A stretch of 64,000 bases of DNA, taken from assembly GCF_900156055.1 (NCBI RefSeq), contig NZ_FTMQ01000002.1:372001-436000 (forward strand). Reading direction: 5' to 3'. Below, in pieces: positions 8,389 to 16,449 of this stretch. The notes below the pieces were generated by a model. The model did no database searches. It was not told the origin of the DNA and was given only the letters and a program-made list of their open reading frames with translations. Source of the DNA: Rhizobium sp. RU33A. GTDB taxonomy: Bacteria > Pseudomonadota > Alphaproteobacteria > Rhizobiales > Rhizobiaceae. The stretch's first letter is position 1; each line of letters begins with the position of its first letter. The position numbers and the translations under genes were made by a program.

Positions 8389-9576
8389 ATGGCGATCGAA
8401 GCAAGCAAGTCGGGCGAACGGACACCGAAGATCCGGTTGGGGATGGTCGGCGGTGGCGCCGGGGCCTTCATCGGCGCAGTGCACCGCATGGCGGCCCGTC
8501 TCGACGACCAGTACGACCTCGTTGCCGGTGCTCTGTCCTCGACACCGGAGAAGTCGGTGGCCTCCGGTCGCGAACTCGGGCTCGATCCCGAGCGTTGCTA
8601 CGGTTCTTACGAAGAGATGGCGGAAAAGGAAGCGGCGCGCCCCGACGGTATCGAGGCCGTGTCGATCGTGACGCCGAACCATGTGCATTTCCCGGCCGCC
8701 AAGGCCTTCCTGGAGCGTGGCATCCATGTCATCTGCGATAAGCCGCTCACCTCAAATCTCGAAGACGCCAAGGCGCTGAAGGCGGTTGCCGACAAGGCCA
8801 AGGCGCTGTTTATCCTCACCCACAATTACACTGGCTATCCGATGGTGCGGCATGCGCGCGAGCTTGTGCGCTCCGGCGAACTCGGGGATCTGCGTCTCGT
8901 GCAGATGGAATATCCGCAGGATTGGCTGGCCGAGCCGATCGAGCAGACCGGCCAGAAGCAGGCCGCCTGGCGCACCGATCCGAAGCAGTCGGGTGCGGGT
9001 GGTTCGACCGGTGATATCGGCACGCATGCCTATAATCTCGGCTCGTTCATCTCCGGCCTCGAACTCGACGAGCTGGCAGCTGATGTGCACACCTTCGTCG
9101 AAGGGCGCCGTCTCGACGACAACGCCCATGTGATGCTGCGCTTCAAAGCCAAGGGGACAGAAATGCCCGCCAAGGGTCTGCTCTGGTGCAGCCAGGTGGC
9201 GACCGGCAACGAGAACGGGCTGAAGGTCCGCATCTATGGCACGAAGGCCGGCATCGAATGGACGCAGGCTGATCCGAACTATCTGTGGTTCACCCGGCTT
9301 GGCGAACCCAAGCAGTTGATCACGCGTGGCGGGGCAGGGGCGAATGCCGCAGCTGGCCGCGTGACACGTATTCCGTCGGGTCATCCGGAAGGCTATCTCG
9401 AAGCTTTCGCAACGATCTATACGGAAGCGGCTCACGCCATCAATGCGGCAAAGGCCGGGACTGCGGTCGATGCGGCGGTGATCTATCCGACGGTCGATGA
9501 CGGCGTGAAGGGGGTCGCGTTCGTTGAGGCTTGCATCGAGTCGGGCAAAAAGAATGGCGGTTGGGTGAAGGTTTGA
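8389..9576 (+). CDS. Gfo/Idh/MocA-family NAD(P)-dependent sugar dehydrogenase
   Basis: A 395-residue oxidoreductase. The N-terminal Rossmann domain has LGMVGGGAGAFIGAVHR (residues 18-34); the nucleotide/substrate motif CDKPLT replaces the common EKP, and the catalytic-region GDIGTHAYNL lies near residue 208. The C-terminal sheet domain binds the sugar. The ATG follows AAGGAGGACGCATC. Relatives oxidise a sugar or glycoside, often at C3 or C1, using bound or free NAD(P). Its position after the CUT2 importer and TIM-barrel isomerase and before a GH1 glucosidase suggests that the imported molecule is oxidised and isomerised before or during cleavage. The specific substrate is not deducible. Confidence 0.9.
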   Translation: MAIEASKSGERTPKIRLGMVGGGAGAFIGAVHRMAARLDDQYDLVAGALSSTPEKSVASGRELGLDPERCYGSYEEMAEKEAARPDGIEAVSIVTPNHVHFPAAKAFLERGIHVICDKPLTSNLEDAKALKAVADKAKALFILTHNYTGYPMVRHARELVRSGELGDLRLVQMEYPQDWLAEPIEQTGQKQAAWRTDPKQSGAGGSTGDIGTHAYNLGSFISGLELDELAADVHTFVEGRRLDDNAHVMLRFKAKGTEMPAKGLLWCSQVATGNENGLKVRIYGTKAGIEWTQADPNYLWFTRLGEPKQLITRGGAGANAAAGRVTRIPSGHPEGYLEAFATIYTEAAHAINAAKAGTAVDAAVIYPTVDDGVKGVAFVEACIESGKKNGGWVKV

Positions 9577-9619
9577 TCTCAGCTTCCGTTTGAGGCGAGT
9601 TTTGAGGGGCGTTAGCGGC

Positions 9620-9843
9620 TCTTTCTCTCTTCTCCCCAGCGGGGAGAAGGTGGCGCGCAGCACCGGATGAGGGGGAGCGAAGCTCAGGCGACATGTTTGC
9701 GCATGTCGATCCGCCCCCTCACCCTGCCTCCGCTGCGCTCGGCTTCCCTCTCGCCACGGGGAGAGGAGGGCACGCCGGCCTCGTGCAGGTCACCCCACCC
9801 CTCCGCTGCGCTCCCACCCTCCCCCTCTAGGGGAGAGGAGGGT
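9620..9843. repeat. Intergenic palindromic repeat cluster
   Basis: Part of the 392-base gap between the dehydrogenase and beta-glucosidase. It holds nested hairpins: CTTCTCCCC/GGGGAGAAG (9629-9649), TGAGGGGG/CCCCCTCA (9668-9721) enclosing CGACATG/CATGTCG (9689-9708), and two more CCTCTC/GAGAGG stems up to 9843. The sequence type (CTCCCC-GGGGAG, GATGAGGGGG, GCTGCGCTC) is that of dispersed rhizobial intergenic mosaic elements. No coding sequence is supported. Confidence 0.7.
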
Positions 9844-9848
9844 GTCTT

Positions 9849-9866
9849 AACTGCAACGTTGCAGTT
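9849..9866. promoter_or_regulatory. Perfect 18-bp palindrome, LacI-type operator candidate
   Basis: AACTGCAACGTTGCAGTT is fully self-complementary with the central CG typical of LacI/GalR operators and lies about 100 bases before the beta-glucosidase start. It is followed by a T run (six Ts including its end), so a weak terminator of the dehydrogenase transcript is the alternative. The nine-base right part ACGTTGCAG also occurs at 6485-6493, just before the isomerase gene. Confidence 0.55.
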
Positions 9867-9968
9867 TTTTGTTCCTGATGTCTTCACCGCGTTGCGCCTT
9901 TGCTCTAAACCGCTCAACGACCGACTGCGGGCGCCCATCTGCGCCCTGATATGACGAAGGACAGTGTC

Positions 9969-11342
9969 ATGATCGATCCCAAGGCTCTCGCCTCGCGTTT
10001 TCCCGGTGACTTCCTGTTTGGGGTCGCGACCGCCTCCTTCCAGATTGAAGGAGCGTCGAAGGCGGATGGGCGCAAGCCCTCGATCTGGGATGCGTTTTCC
10101 AACATGCCGGGCCGGGTTTATGGGCGGCATAATGGCGATATGGCCTGCGATCACTACAATCGCTGGGAAAGCGATCTTGATCTGATCAAGGACATGGGCG
10201 TGACCGGCTATCGCTTCTCGATCGCCTGGCCGCGCGTCCTTCCGGAAGGAACGGGCCCGATCAACGAGAAGGGTCTCGATTTCTATGACAACCTCGTCGA
10301 CGGGCTGAAGGCACGCGGCATCAAGGCCTATGCGACGCTCTACCATTGGGATCTGCCGCTTGCCTTGACGGGCGAGGGCGGCTGGACGGCGCGCTCCACG
10401 GCACAGGCTTTCCAGCGCTATACCAAAGTGGTGATGGAGCGGCTCGGCGACCGGCTCGATGCGGTCGCAACCTTCAACGAGCCCTGGTGCTCGGTCTGGC
10501 TCAGCCATCTCTACGGCGTGCATGCGCCCGGCGAGCGCAGCATGGATGCGGCCCTTCATGCGCTGCACTACACCAATCTGGCGCACGGTCTTTCCGTTCA
10601 GGCGATCCGGGAAATTAGCCCCAAGGTGCCCGTGGGGTTGGTGCTCAATGCGCATGAGACGCTGCCGGGCTCCGACAGCGCTGAAGATCGCGCGGCGGCC
10701 GAGCGGGCGCATCAGTTCCACAATGGCGTCTTCTTCGATCCAGTCTTCAGGGGCGAATATCCGGCCGAGTTCCTCTCGGCGCTGGGGCATCGCATGCCCA
10801 AGATCGAGGAGGGCGATCTCGGCATCATCAGCCAGCCGCTCGATTGGTGGGGGCTCAACTACTACACGCCGATGCGCGTTGCCGCCGATCCGACGCCGGG
10901 TGCCGAATTCCCGGCGACCGTCAATGCGGCTCCGGTTTCGGATGTGAAAACCGATATCGGCTGGGAAGTCTATGCGCCGGCGCTGAAGTCGCTCGTCGAG
11001 CGGCTCTATGCCCGCTACGACCTGCCGGTTTGTTACATCACCGAAAACGGCGCCTGTTACAACATGGAGGTCGAGGGTGGCGAGGTCGAGGACCAGCCGC
11101 GGCTGGATTATTACGCTGAGCATCTCGACAAGGTCGCCGATCTGATTGCCGATGGCTATCCGATGCAGGGCTATTTCGCCTGGTCGCTGATGGACAATTT
11201 CGAGTGGGCGGAGGGGTACCGGATGCGCTTCGGCCTCGTGCATGTCGATTACGACACCCAGGTCCGCACCATCAAGAAGAGCGGCAAGTGGTATCGTGAT
11301 CTTGCCTCAGAGTTTCCGAAGGGAAACTTCAAGGCGGATTGA
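9969..11342 (+). CDS. Beta-glucosidase, glycoside hydrolase family 1
   Basis: A 457-residue retaining beta-glycosidase that releases glucose or related sugars from beta-glucosides. The family hallmarks are intact: FPGDFLFGVATASFQIEGA at the N-terminus, acid/base Glu in TFNEPW, nucleophile Glu in ITENGA, and WSLMDNFEWAEGY near the C-terminus. There is no signal peptide, so it acts in the cytoplasm on imported substrates. An in-frame ATG at 9951 would add six residues, but GAAGGA sits properly only for the ATG at 9969. It follows the sugar importer, isomerase and dehydrogenase genes after a repeat-filled gap with its own candidate operator, so it may be a separate unit of the same regulon. Confidence 0.95.
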   Translation: MIDPKALASRFPGDFLFGVATASFQIEGASKADGRKPSIWDAFSNMPGRVYGRHNGDMACDHYNRWESDLDLIKDMGVTGYRFSIAWPRVLPEGTGPINEKGLDFYDNLVDGLKARGIKAYATLYHWDLPLALTGEGGWTARSTAQAFQRYTKVVMERLGDRLDAVATFNEPWCSVWLSHLYGVHAPGERSMDAALHALHYTNLAHGLSVQAIREISPKVPVGLVLNAHETLPGSDSAEDRAAAERAHQFHNGVFFDPVFRGEYPAEFLSALGHRMPKIEEGDLGIISQPLDWWGLNYYTPMRVAADPTPGAEFPATVNAAPVSDVKTDIGWEVYAPALKSLVERLYARYDLPVCYITENGACYNMEVEGGEVEDQPRLDYYAEHLDKVADLIADGYPMQGYFAWSLMDNFEWAEGYRMRFGLVHVDYDTQVRTIKKSGKWYRDLASEFPKGNFKAD

Positions 11343-11375
11343 GCGGGCAGGGGGCTATGGCCCCCGTAATCCTGG

Positions 11376-11771
11376 TCAGCCGAGCTTGATCAGCTTGTTG
11401 CCGGCATCCACTTCGTTGCGCCGGTCGAAGTCGGCACGGGCCGACTGGATGCGTTCGTGATGGGTGAAAACCCAGCCGCCCAGCGCCCGGATCGGCTCGC
11501 CGAAGGAGCGGCCGAGATCGGTCAGGGCATATTCCACCTTGGGTGGCACGGTGGGATGCACTGTGCGTTCGACGATGCCGTCCCGCTCCAGTGCGCGCAG
11601 TGTCAATGTCAGCATGCGCTGGGATATGCCGACCACCGATCGCTTCAGATCGGAGAAGCGTTGCGGCCCGTCTCCGAGCATCATGATGACCAGAACCGTC
11701 CATTTATCACCCAGACGGGCCAGCATTTCGCTGACGGTCTGGCACTTGTTAGGATCGTAGTTATCGCACAT
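11376..11771 (-). CDS. HxlR-family (winged helix) transcriptional regulator
   Basis: A 131-residue MarR-like winged-helix protein. The family core is plain: LGDKWTVLVIMMLGDGPQRF, then SVVGISQRMLTLTLRALERDG (recognition helix) and VPPKVEYALTDLG (wing). The frame is open up to 11942, but MCDNYDPNKCQTV is the standard N-terminus. Cys2 and Cys10 lie where some HxlR proteins sense electrophiles or oxidants. It is transcribed away from a nitroreductase, with a palindrome at 11809-11835 between them, so it probably represses that gene in response to reactive compounds. The sensing role is inferred. Confidence 0.9.
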   Translation of the reverse strand: MCDNYDPNKCQTVSEMLARLGDKWTVLVIMMLGDGPQRFSDLKRSVVGISQRMLTLTLRALERDGIVERTVHPTVPPKVEYALTDLGRSFGEPIRALGGWVFTHHERIQSARADFDRRNEVDAGNKLIKLG

Positions 11772-11808
11772 GGAGGGTCCAATCGTTCCATCGGTGTAAC
11801 CTGGTATC

Positions 11809-11835
11809 AAAAATGTGCCTTCTTGCACAAATTTT
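11809..11835. promoter_or_regulatory. Imperfect palindrome between HxlR regulator and nitroreductase
   Basis: AAAAATGTGC, a CTTCTT spacer, then GCACAAATTTT: outer A/T and inner TGTGC/GCACA arms match with one insertion. It is central in the 161-base divergent promoter region and is the best operator candidate for the HxlR protein. GTAACC and GGTTAC copies flank it at greater distance. Confidence 0.45.
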
Positions 11836-11932
11836 CCGGTTCCATATCTAGGCCTGGTTACGAATTTATACCAGACCCGATCGGCCGTGCCAACTCCCGT
11901 GGCGCCTTGAGGGTTCAAACAGGAGCGACACC

Positions 11933-12571
11933 ATGTCCGCATTGATCGAAAAGCTCAACTGGCGTTATGCCACCAAGAAGATGGACCCTTCCAAGTCCGT
12001 GTCCGAGGACAAGGTCGAGCGCATTGTCGAGGCCGCGCGTCTCGCACCGACCTCCAGCGGGTTGCAGCCCTTTGAAGTGATCGTCGTTACCAACAAGGAC
12101 GTCCGTGCCAAGATCCAGGAAATCGCCTGGAACCAGGCACAGGTGACCGAAGGCTCGCATCTTCTCGTCTTCGCCGCCTGGGACAATTACACGGTCGAGC
12201 GCATCAACCACATGTTCGACCTGACCAATGACGAGCGCGGCTTCAAGAACGAGGGCTTCGAAAATTATCGTCAGATGCTGCTCGGCATGTATCCGGGCCG
12301 CGATGCGGACGTGAACTTCGAGCATGCCGCCCGCCAGGCCTATATCGGCTTTGGCATGTCGGTTGCTGCCGCCGCCTTCGAAGGCGTCGATGCGACCCCG
12401 ATGGAAGGTTTCGATGCGGCCAAGCTCGACGAGATCCTTGGTCTTCGCGAAAAGGGTCTGCGTTCGGTGACGATCCTGCCGCTCGGTTATCGCGCCGCCG
12501 AAGGCGACTGGCTTGCCGGACTGAAGAAGGTGCGTCGTCCGAAGGATGAGTTCGTCTCCGTCGTCGCCTGA
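11933..12571 (+). CDS. NAD(P)H-dependent nitroreductase/oxidoreductase (NfsB-like)
   Basis: A 212-residue FMN flavoprotein of the nitroreductase superfamily, which reduces quinones, nitroaromatics or similar electrophiles with NAD(P)H as a homodimer in the cytoplasm. Motifs are RYATKKMDPSKSVSED near the N-terminus (FMN phosphate contact from the R-x-A-x-K segment), ARLAPTSSGLQPFEVIVV (about residues 35-52), and the C-terminal LPLGYRAAEGDWLAG. The ATG follows AGGAGCGACACC. It is divergent from the HxlR regulator, which suggests induction by reactive compounds. Confidence 0.92.
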   Translation: MSALIEKLNWRYATKKMDPSKSVSEDKVERIVEAARLAPTSSGLQPFEVIVVTNKDVRAKIQEIAWNQAQVTEGSHLLVFAAWDNYTVERINHMFDLTNDERGFKNEGFENYRQMLLGMYPGRDADVNFEHAARQAYIGFGMSVAAAAFEGVDATPMEGFDAAKLDEILGLREKGLRSVTILPLGYRAAEGDWLAGLKKVRRPKDEFVSVVA

Positions 12572-12610
12572 CCATCCGTCTATCCGTGTCGGTACCTCCA
12601 GGCCGACCTG

Positions 12611-12645
12611 CAAAGGGCTCCGGGAAACCGGGGTCCTTTTTCGTT
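12611..12645 (+). terminator. Rho-independent terminator of the nitroreductase gene
   Basis: AAAGGGCTCCGGG pairs imperfectly with CCGGGGTCCTTT around an AAA loop and is followed by TTTTT. Confidence 0.6.
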
Positions 12646-12753
12646 GCATATCAGGATATTCAGGTGGTTGGTTATTCTGCATGCTCTTCAGTGTGTTAAG
12701 TCAAATTGAACACATTTCGACGCAAGGTGTGGCTTCAGCCTTGGGTAGATCGT

Positions 12754-14988
12754 ATGCGGCTTCACCATTTCGACAGACGGCTACGGCCACTTGCCACCCG
12801 ACGGGTGGCGGTCGCAGTCTTGCTCGTCGTTTTCGCGACCATGGCGATGATGGTGGCCTCGATCGTGATGACCGCGCTCGATCGCGTCGCGAGCTATGCC
12901 AACCATCTGGACGAGGAACGCTCGCGCGAAACGCTCGTCGGCGCCGTTCAGACCTTCGAACATCAGCTGGGCGCGACACTGCTCGACTACACTGCCTGGG
13001 ATGATGCCGCGACCAATGCCTATGTCCACAAGGACATGGCCTGGATGATCAGCAATTTTGGCGACATGACCTTCGACAGCGACCTGTTCGACGTGGCGAT
13101 CGTGCTCGATGCCGAGGGGCGTCCGATGATGGCCTATTCTGACGGGGAGCCGGTCGAGGGCGATGCCCGTGGCTATCTGACGCCTGCGTTGGTGGAGCTC
13201 TTCGACAAGGTGCGCTCAGGCCAGAGCGGTCTCGTTCCCCAGTCGCTCGGCTTCATCCGCACGCAAAGGGGGATCGGCTCTGCCGGTGTTGCCCTGATCC
13301 GTCCGAAATCAGGAGACGTCGGCGTTCCCCGGGCAGAGCGAGTCTATCTCGCCTTCATCCGGCATCTTTCGCCGCTTACGGTGGAGCGACTGTCCGACGC
13401 TTATGTGCTTCCCGGCCTCGTCCTGACGCCGCCGTCCTCGAGCAATGCATCCGTCACGATCTCTGCTCCTTCCGGTCAGGCCATCGCCTCCCTGGCTTGG
13501 ACCCCGCGTGCCCCGGGAGACCAGAGCCGCGAACAGGTCGCGCCCCTGATCAAGGCGGCGCTGGTGATCGTTACCATCTATGCCGTCCTGCTCGTCATCA
13601 TCGGCAATGCCGAGTTGCGCCGGGTGCGGGCCGATGAAGCCAATGCCGTCCAGCTCGCGCAGACCGATCGCCTCAGCGGTCTCCTCAATCGTGCCGGGCT
13701 TACCCAGTTGCTTGAGGATCAGGTGCGACGCGGGCGCGACATGAACGAAGATGTCGTGCTGCTCTATCTCGATCTGGATGGCTTCAAGGAGGTCAACGAC
13801 GCCTATGGTCATGCGACGGGCGACCGGCTCATCCGCGCGGTCGCGGCCGGCCTCTCGGTTCTGGTCGGTGATGCTTCCGCACTTGCCAGGATCGGCGGCG
13901 ACGAATTCGGCATCGTGCTGACGGGCAACAATGCACAGGAGCGTGCCCTTTCACTTGCAGGTTCTATCATCGCCTTCTTCGACGAGCCTGTGCTTCTGGG
14001 CGAACGGACCGTCGTTGTCGGTTGCAGCATCGGCATCTGCGTTTCCGAGGGCGGTCTTGTCGATGGTGGCGAGCTGACGCGGCGCGCCGACATGGCCATG
14101 TATTCGTCCAAGGATGGTGGCCGTGGCCGCTGGACGGTCTACGACCCCCGCATGGACGAGGAGCGGGAAAGCCGCAATCAGATGGAAATCGATCTGCGCG
14201 AGGCCATCGCACGCGGTGAAATCGAGGTCGTCTACCAACCGGTCGTCGATGCCAAGACCTTCACCCTGGTCAGCGTCGAGGCGCTGGCGCGCTGGACGCG
14301 CAGGGGACATGGGCCGGTGTCGCCGGACGTGTTCATTCCGATCGCCGAGACCAGCGGCCTGATCGATCAGCTCGGCCTCTGCGTTCTCAGCCAGGCTCTT
14401 CGCCAGCTCGGTGATTGGCCCGAGCTGAAGCTTTCTGTCAACGTTTCTCCAGGCCAGTTCCGGGATCCGGCCTTTGTCGATCATGTCGCGGCGACCTTCG
14501 CGGAGGCGCGCATCGAGCCCGGTCGGGTCGTCATGGAGATGACCGAAACCTACTTCATCCAGAGCCCCGAACGGGCAAGGCTCGCCATGGACCGGCTGCG
14601 GTCGCTCGGCCTCAGGATCGCGCTTGATGATTTCGGCGCAGGTTTCTCCAGTGTTGGCTATCTCCGGCAATTCGGCTTTGATCGGATGAAGATCGACCGG
14701 TCGCTCGTCCAATCGCTCGATCGGGGCCATCGGGCCGTGGAAATGCTGCAGGCAACTGTGGCTCTTGCCCGCTCGCTCGGCATCCCCGTCACGGCCGAGG
14801 GGGTCGAGACCGAGCAGCAGGCCGTCATCCTTCGGATTGCTGGCTGCGACCAGTTGCAAGGCTATCTCTTCGGCCGTCCGCAGTCCCCAGAACAGATTGC
14901 CGCGCTGATGCTAAGACCGATGGAACTGCGGGCCAAGGCTGCCGAACTTGCCTTTGCCGCCGGCCGCGATGGTGGCCTGCCGGCCTGA
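12754..14988 (+). CDS. Membrane CHASE4-GGDEF-EAL cyclic-di-GMP enzyme
   Basis: A 744-residue inner-membrane protein. Two helices (about residues 15-42 and 270-290) bracket a periplasmic domain with LLDYTAWDDAATNAYVHKD, the signature of CHASE4 sensors. A cytoplasmic diguanylate cyclase domain has an intact GGDEF at residues 381-385, and the phosphodiesterase domain has EAL at 509-511 followed by NVSPGQF, MEMTET and DDFGAGFSS. Both catalytic motifs are complete, so it may make and break c-di-GMP under control of an unknown periplasmic signal. A TTG at 12706 would extend it by 16 residues; the ATG at 12754 just before the first membrane segment is preferred. It is monocistronic. Confidence 0.92.
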   Translation: MRLHHFDRRLRPLATRRVAVAVLLVVFATMAMMVASIVMTALDRVASYANHLDEERSRETLVGAVQTFEHQLGATLLDYTAWDDAATNAYVHKDMAWMISNFGDMTFDSDLFDVAIVLDAEGRPMMAYSDGEPVEGDARGYLTPALVELFDKVRSGQSGLVPQSLGFIRTQRGIGSAGVALIRPKSGDVGVPRAERVYLAFIRHLSPLTVERLSDAYVLPGLVLTPPSSSNASVTISAPSGQAIASLAWTPRAPGDQSREQVAPLIKAALVIVTIYAVLLVIIGNAELRRVRADEANAVQLAQTDRLSGLLNRAGLTQLLEDQVRRGRDMNEDVVLLYLDLDGFKEVNDAYGHATGDRLIRAVAAGLSVLVGDASALARIGGDEFGIVLTGNNAQERALSLAGSIIAFFDEPVLLGERTVVVGCSIGICVSEGGLVDGGELTRRADMAMYSSKDGGRGRWTVYDPRMDEERESRNQMEIDLREAIARGEIEVVYQPVVDAKTFTLVSVEALARWTRRGHGPVSPDVFIPIAETSGLIDQLGLCVLSQALRQLGDWPELKLSVNVSPGQFRDPAFVDHVAATFAEARIEPGRVVMEMTETYFIQSPERARLAMDRLRSLGLRIALDDFGAGFSSVGYLRQFGFDRMKIDRSLVQSLDRGHRAVEMLQATVALARSLGIPVTAEGVETEQQAVILRIAGCDQLQGYLFGRPQSPEQIAALMLRPMELRAKAAELAFAAGRDGGLPA

Positions 14989-15056
14989 GCATAGGAACGG
15001 ATGATCTGGAACGATTGCCGGTCTTGCGCCTTCTCCTTTCAGAAAGGAGACATTCC

Positions 15057-15305
15057 ATGTTCACCACAGATACCTGGCTTAAAATCGTCTGCAGCATGAT
15101 GATCAATGCCGTGATCTTCGGAGTCGGCGCCATTCTCGTGCTGTCGATCCCGGCTTTGGCTGCTCACGCCAAGGTCCTGCTGCCGCTGGTCGTCATCGCC
15201 GCCTTTGCCGCTGCCCCCTTCTTCGCACTGGTGGTCGCACCGCGCATGCGGCTCAGAAACTGGGGCCGCAAAGACTGGAAGCGCGGAGATACGATCTCCG
15301 GCTGA
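15057..15305 (+). CDS. Small two-helix inner-membrane protein of unknown function
   Basis: An 82-residue protein with two strongly hydrophobic segments (about residues 9-33 and 39-61) and a basic, hydrophilic C-terminus (RNWGRKDWKRGDT). The ATG has AAGGAGACATTCC directly upstream, a convincing ribosome-binding site, which rules out the longer frame from 15015. It sits between the GGDEF-EAL gene and convergent trhO. I do not recognise a named family; similar short proteins are common in rhizobia. Confidence 0.75.
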   Translation: MFTTDTWLKIVCSMMINAVIFGVGAILVLSIPALAAHAKVLLPLVVIAAFAAAPFFALVVAPRMRLRNWGRKDWKRGDTISG

Positions 15306-15332
15306 TCAGGCCAAACATTCCATCGGCGGCTT

Positions 15333-16277
15333 TCAGCCGCCGATGTGCTTTTCGCCACGCTTCCTGGCGAGCGCGATCTGCAATTGGCGCTGACGATAGC
15401 GGTCACGATCGGCTTCGGTGCGATCGGGATAGCAATGGCTGCAGGAGACGCCTTCCTCGTAATGCGGATGGGTCAGTTCTTCTGCTGTGATCGGGTTGCG
15501 GCAGGCATGGCAGAGCCTGTGATCGCCCTCTTTCAGGCCATGGGTCACGGAGACCCGTTCGTCAAAGACGAAGCAGGCGCCGTCCCAGAGGCTCTGTTCT
15601 TCCGGCACTTCCTCCAGATATTTCAGAATGCCGCCCTTGAGGTGGTAGACCTCATCGAAGCCCTGTTGCTTCATGAAAGCCGTCGCCTTTTCGCAGCGGA
15701 TGCCGCCGGTGCAATACATGGCGATCTTCGGCTTGTTGTGCAGGCCGGGATTGTTCTTCACCCAGTCGGGAAACTCGCGGAACGTCTTGGTGTTCGGGTC
15801 GACGGCGCCGCGGAAGATGCCGATAGCCGTCTCGTAGTCGTTGCGGGTGTCGATGACGATGGTCTCGGGATCTGAGATCAGATCGTTCCAGTCCTTCGGA
15901 TCGACATAGGTACCGACGATCTCGTTGGGGTCGATGTCCTCGACGCCCATGGTGACGATTTCCTTTTTCAGCCGAACCTTCATGCGCAGGAAGGGCATCT
16001 TGGAGGCCCGACTTTCCTTGTGCTCCAGGTTCGAGAATTCCGGCTGACTACGAATGTAGGCAAGCACCTTGGCGATCGCAGCATCTGTGCCGGCGATGGT
16101 GCCGTTGATGCCTTCATGGGCAATCAGCAGAGTACCCTTGACGCCTTCTGTTTTGCAAAGGGTCTCGAGTGGCTCCTGGAAGCTTTCGAAGCGCGGAAAC
16201 TTGGCAAAGTGATAGAGGGCGGCGACGCAAAAGGCGCCGGTTGTCTCAGGGCGGGGGGCTGAAGTGTGTTCGGTCAT
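15333..16277 (-). CDS. trhO: tRNA uridine(34) hydroxylase, rhodanese-like (TrhO/YceA)
   Basis: A 314-residue cytoplasmic enzyme that hydroxylates U34 of some tRNAs with molecular oxygen on the way to 5-carboxymethoxyuridine. It starts with a family-specific N-terminal domain ([17 protein letters not shown]) and continues with a rhodanese domain holding VIDTRNDYE and the catalytic loop [11 protein letters not shown] near residue 185. The C-terminal CHACRNP and CSHCYPDR cysteine pairs are typical. The frame is open far upstream, but the ATG at 16277 ([11 protein letters not shown]) gives the normal length; the extra 189 codons would run through a promoter region. Confidence 0.93.
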   Translation of the reverse strand: MTEHTSAPRPETTGAFCVAALYHFAKFPRFESFQEPLETLCKTEGVKGTLLIAHEGINGTIAGTDAAIAKVLAYIRSQPEFSNLEHKESRASKMPFLRMKVRLKKEIVTMGVEDIDPNEIVGTYVDPKDWNDLISDPETIVIDTRNDYETAIGIFRGAVDPNTKTFREFPDWVKNNPGLHNKPKIAMYCTGGIRCEKATAFMKQQGFDEVYHLKGGILKYLEEVPEEQSLWDGACFVFDERVSVTHGLKEGDHRLCHACRNPITAEELTHPHYEEGVSCSHCYPDRTEADRDRYRQRQLQIALARKRGEKHIGG

Positions 16278-16427
16278 GGTCTGCGAAATACCCCCTCGGC
16301 CCTTGCTGCGCAACGGATTTCCGTTCGCCCGGGCAAGTTTGAAAATCGTCAAGTCGATCGCCGATTGTGCGTTGGTGCGTTGCAGCACTGGACAGCGCGA
16401 AAAGCTTTGAGTAGAGGAGTGTAACTT

Positions 16428-16439
16428 TATAACATTATA
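16428..16439. promoter_or_regulatory. AT-rich palindrome upstream of the peptide/nickel-type ABC operon
   Basis: TATAACATTATA has perfect five-base arms around CA and ends ten bases before the ATG at 16450, in otherwise GC-rich DNA. Such A/T palindromes are bound by Fur-superfamily metal regulators in rhizobia, but it could also be a -10-like promoter element. Confidence 0.35.
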
Positions 16440-16449
16440 GGTGATCCTA

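Noticed and set aside
9684..11243. A 519-codon antisense frame over the beta-glucosidase
   Set aside because: The opposite strand codes a complete GH1 enzyme with both catalytic Glu residues; the antisense product has no domain and ends in repeat DNA.
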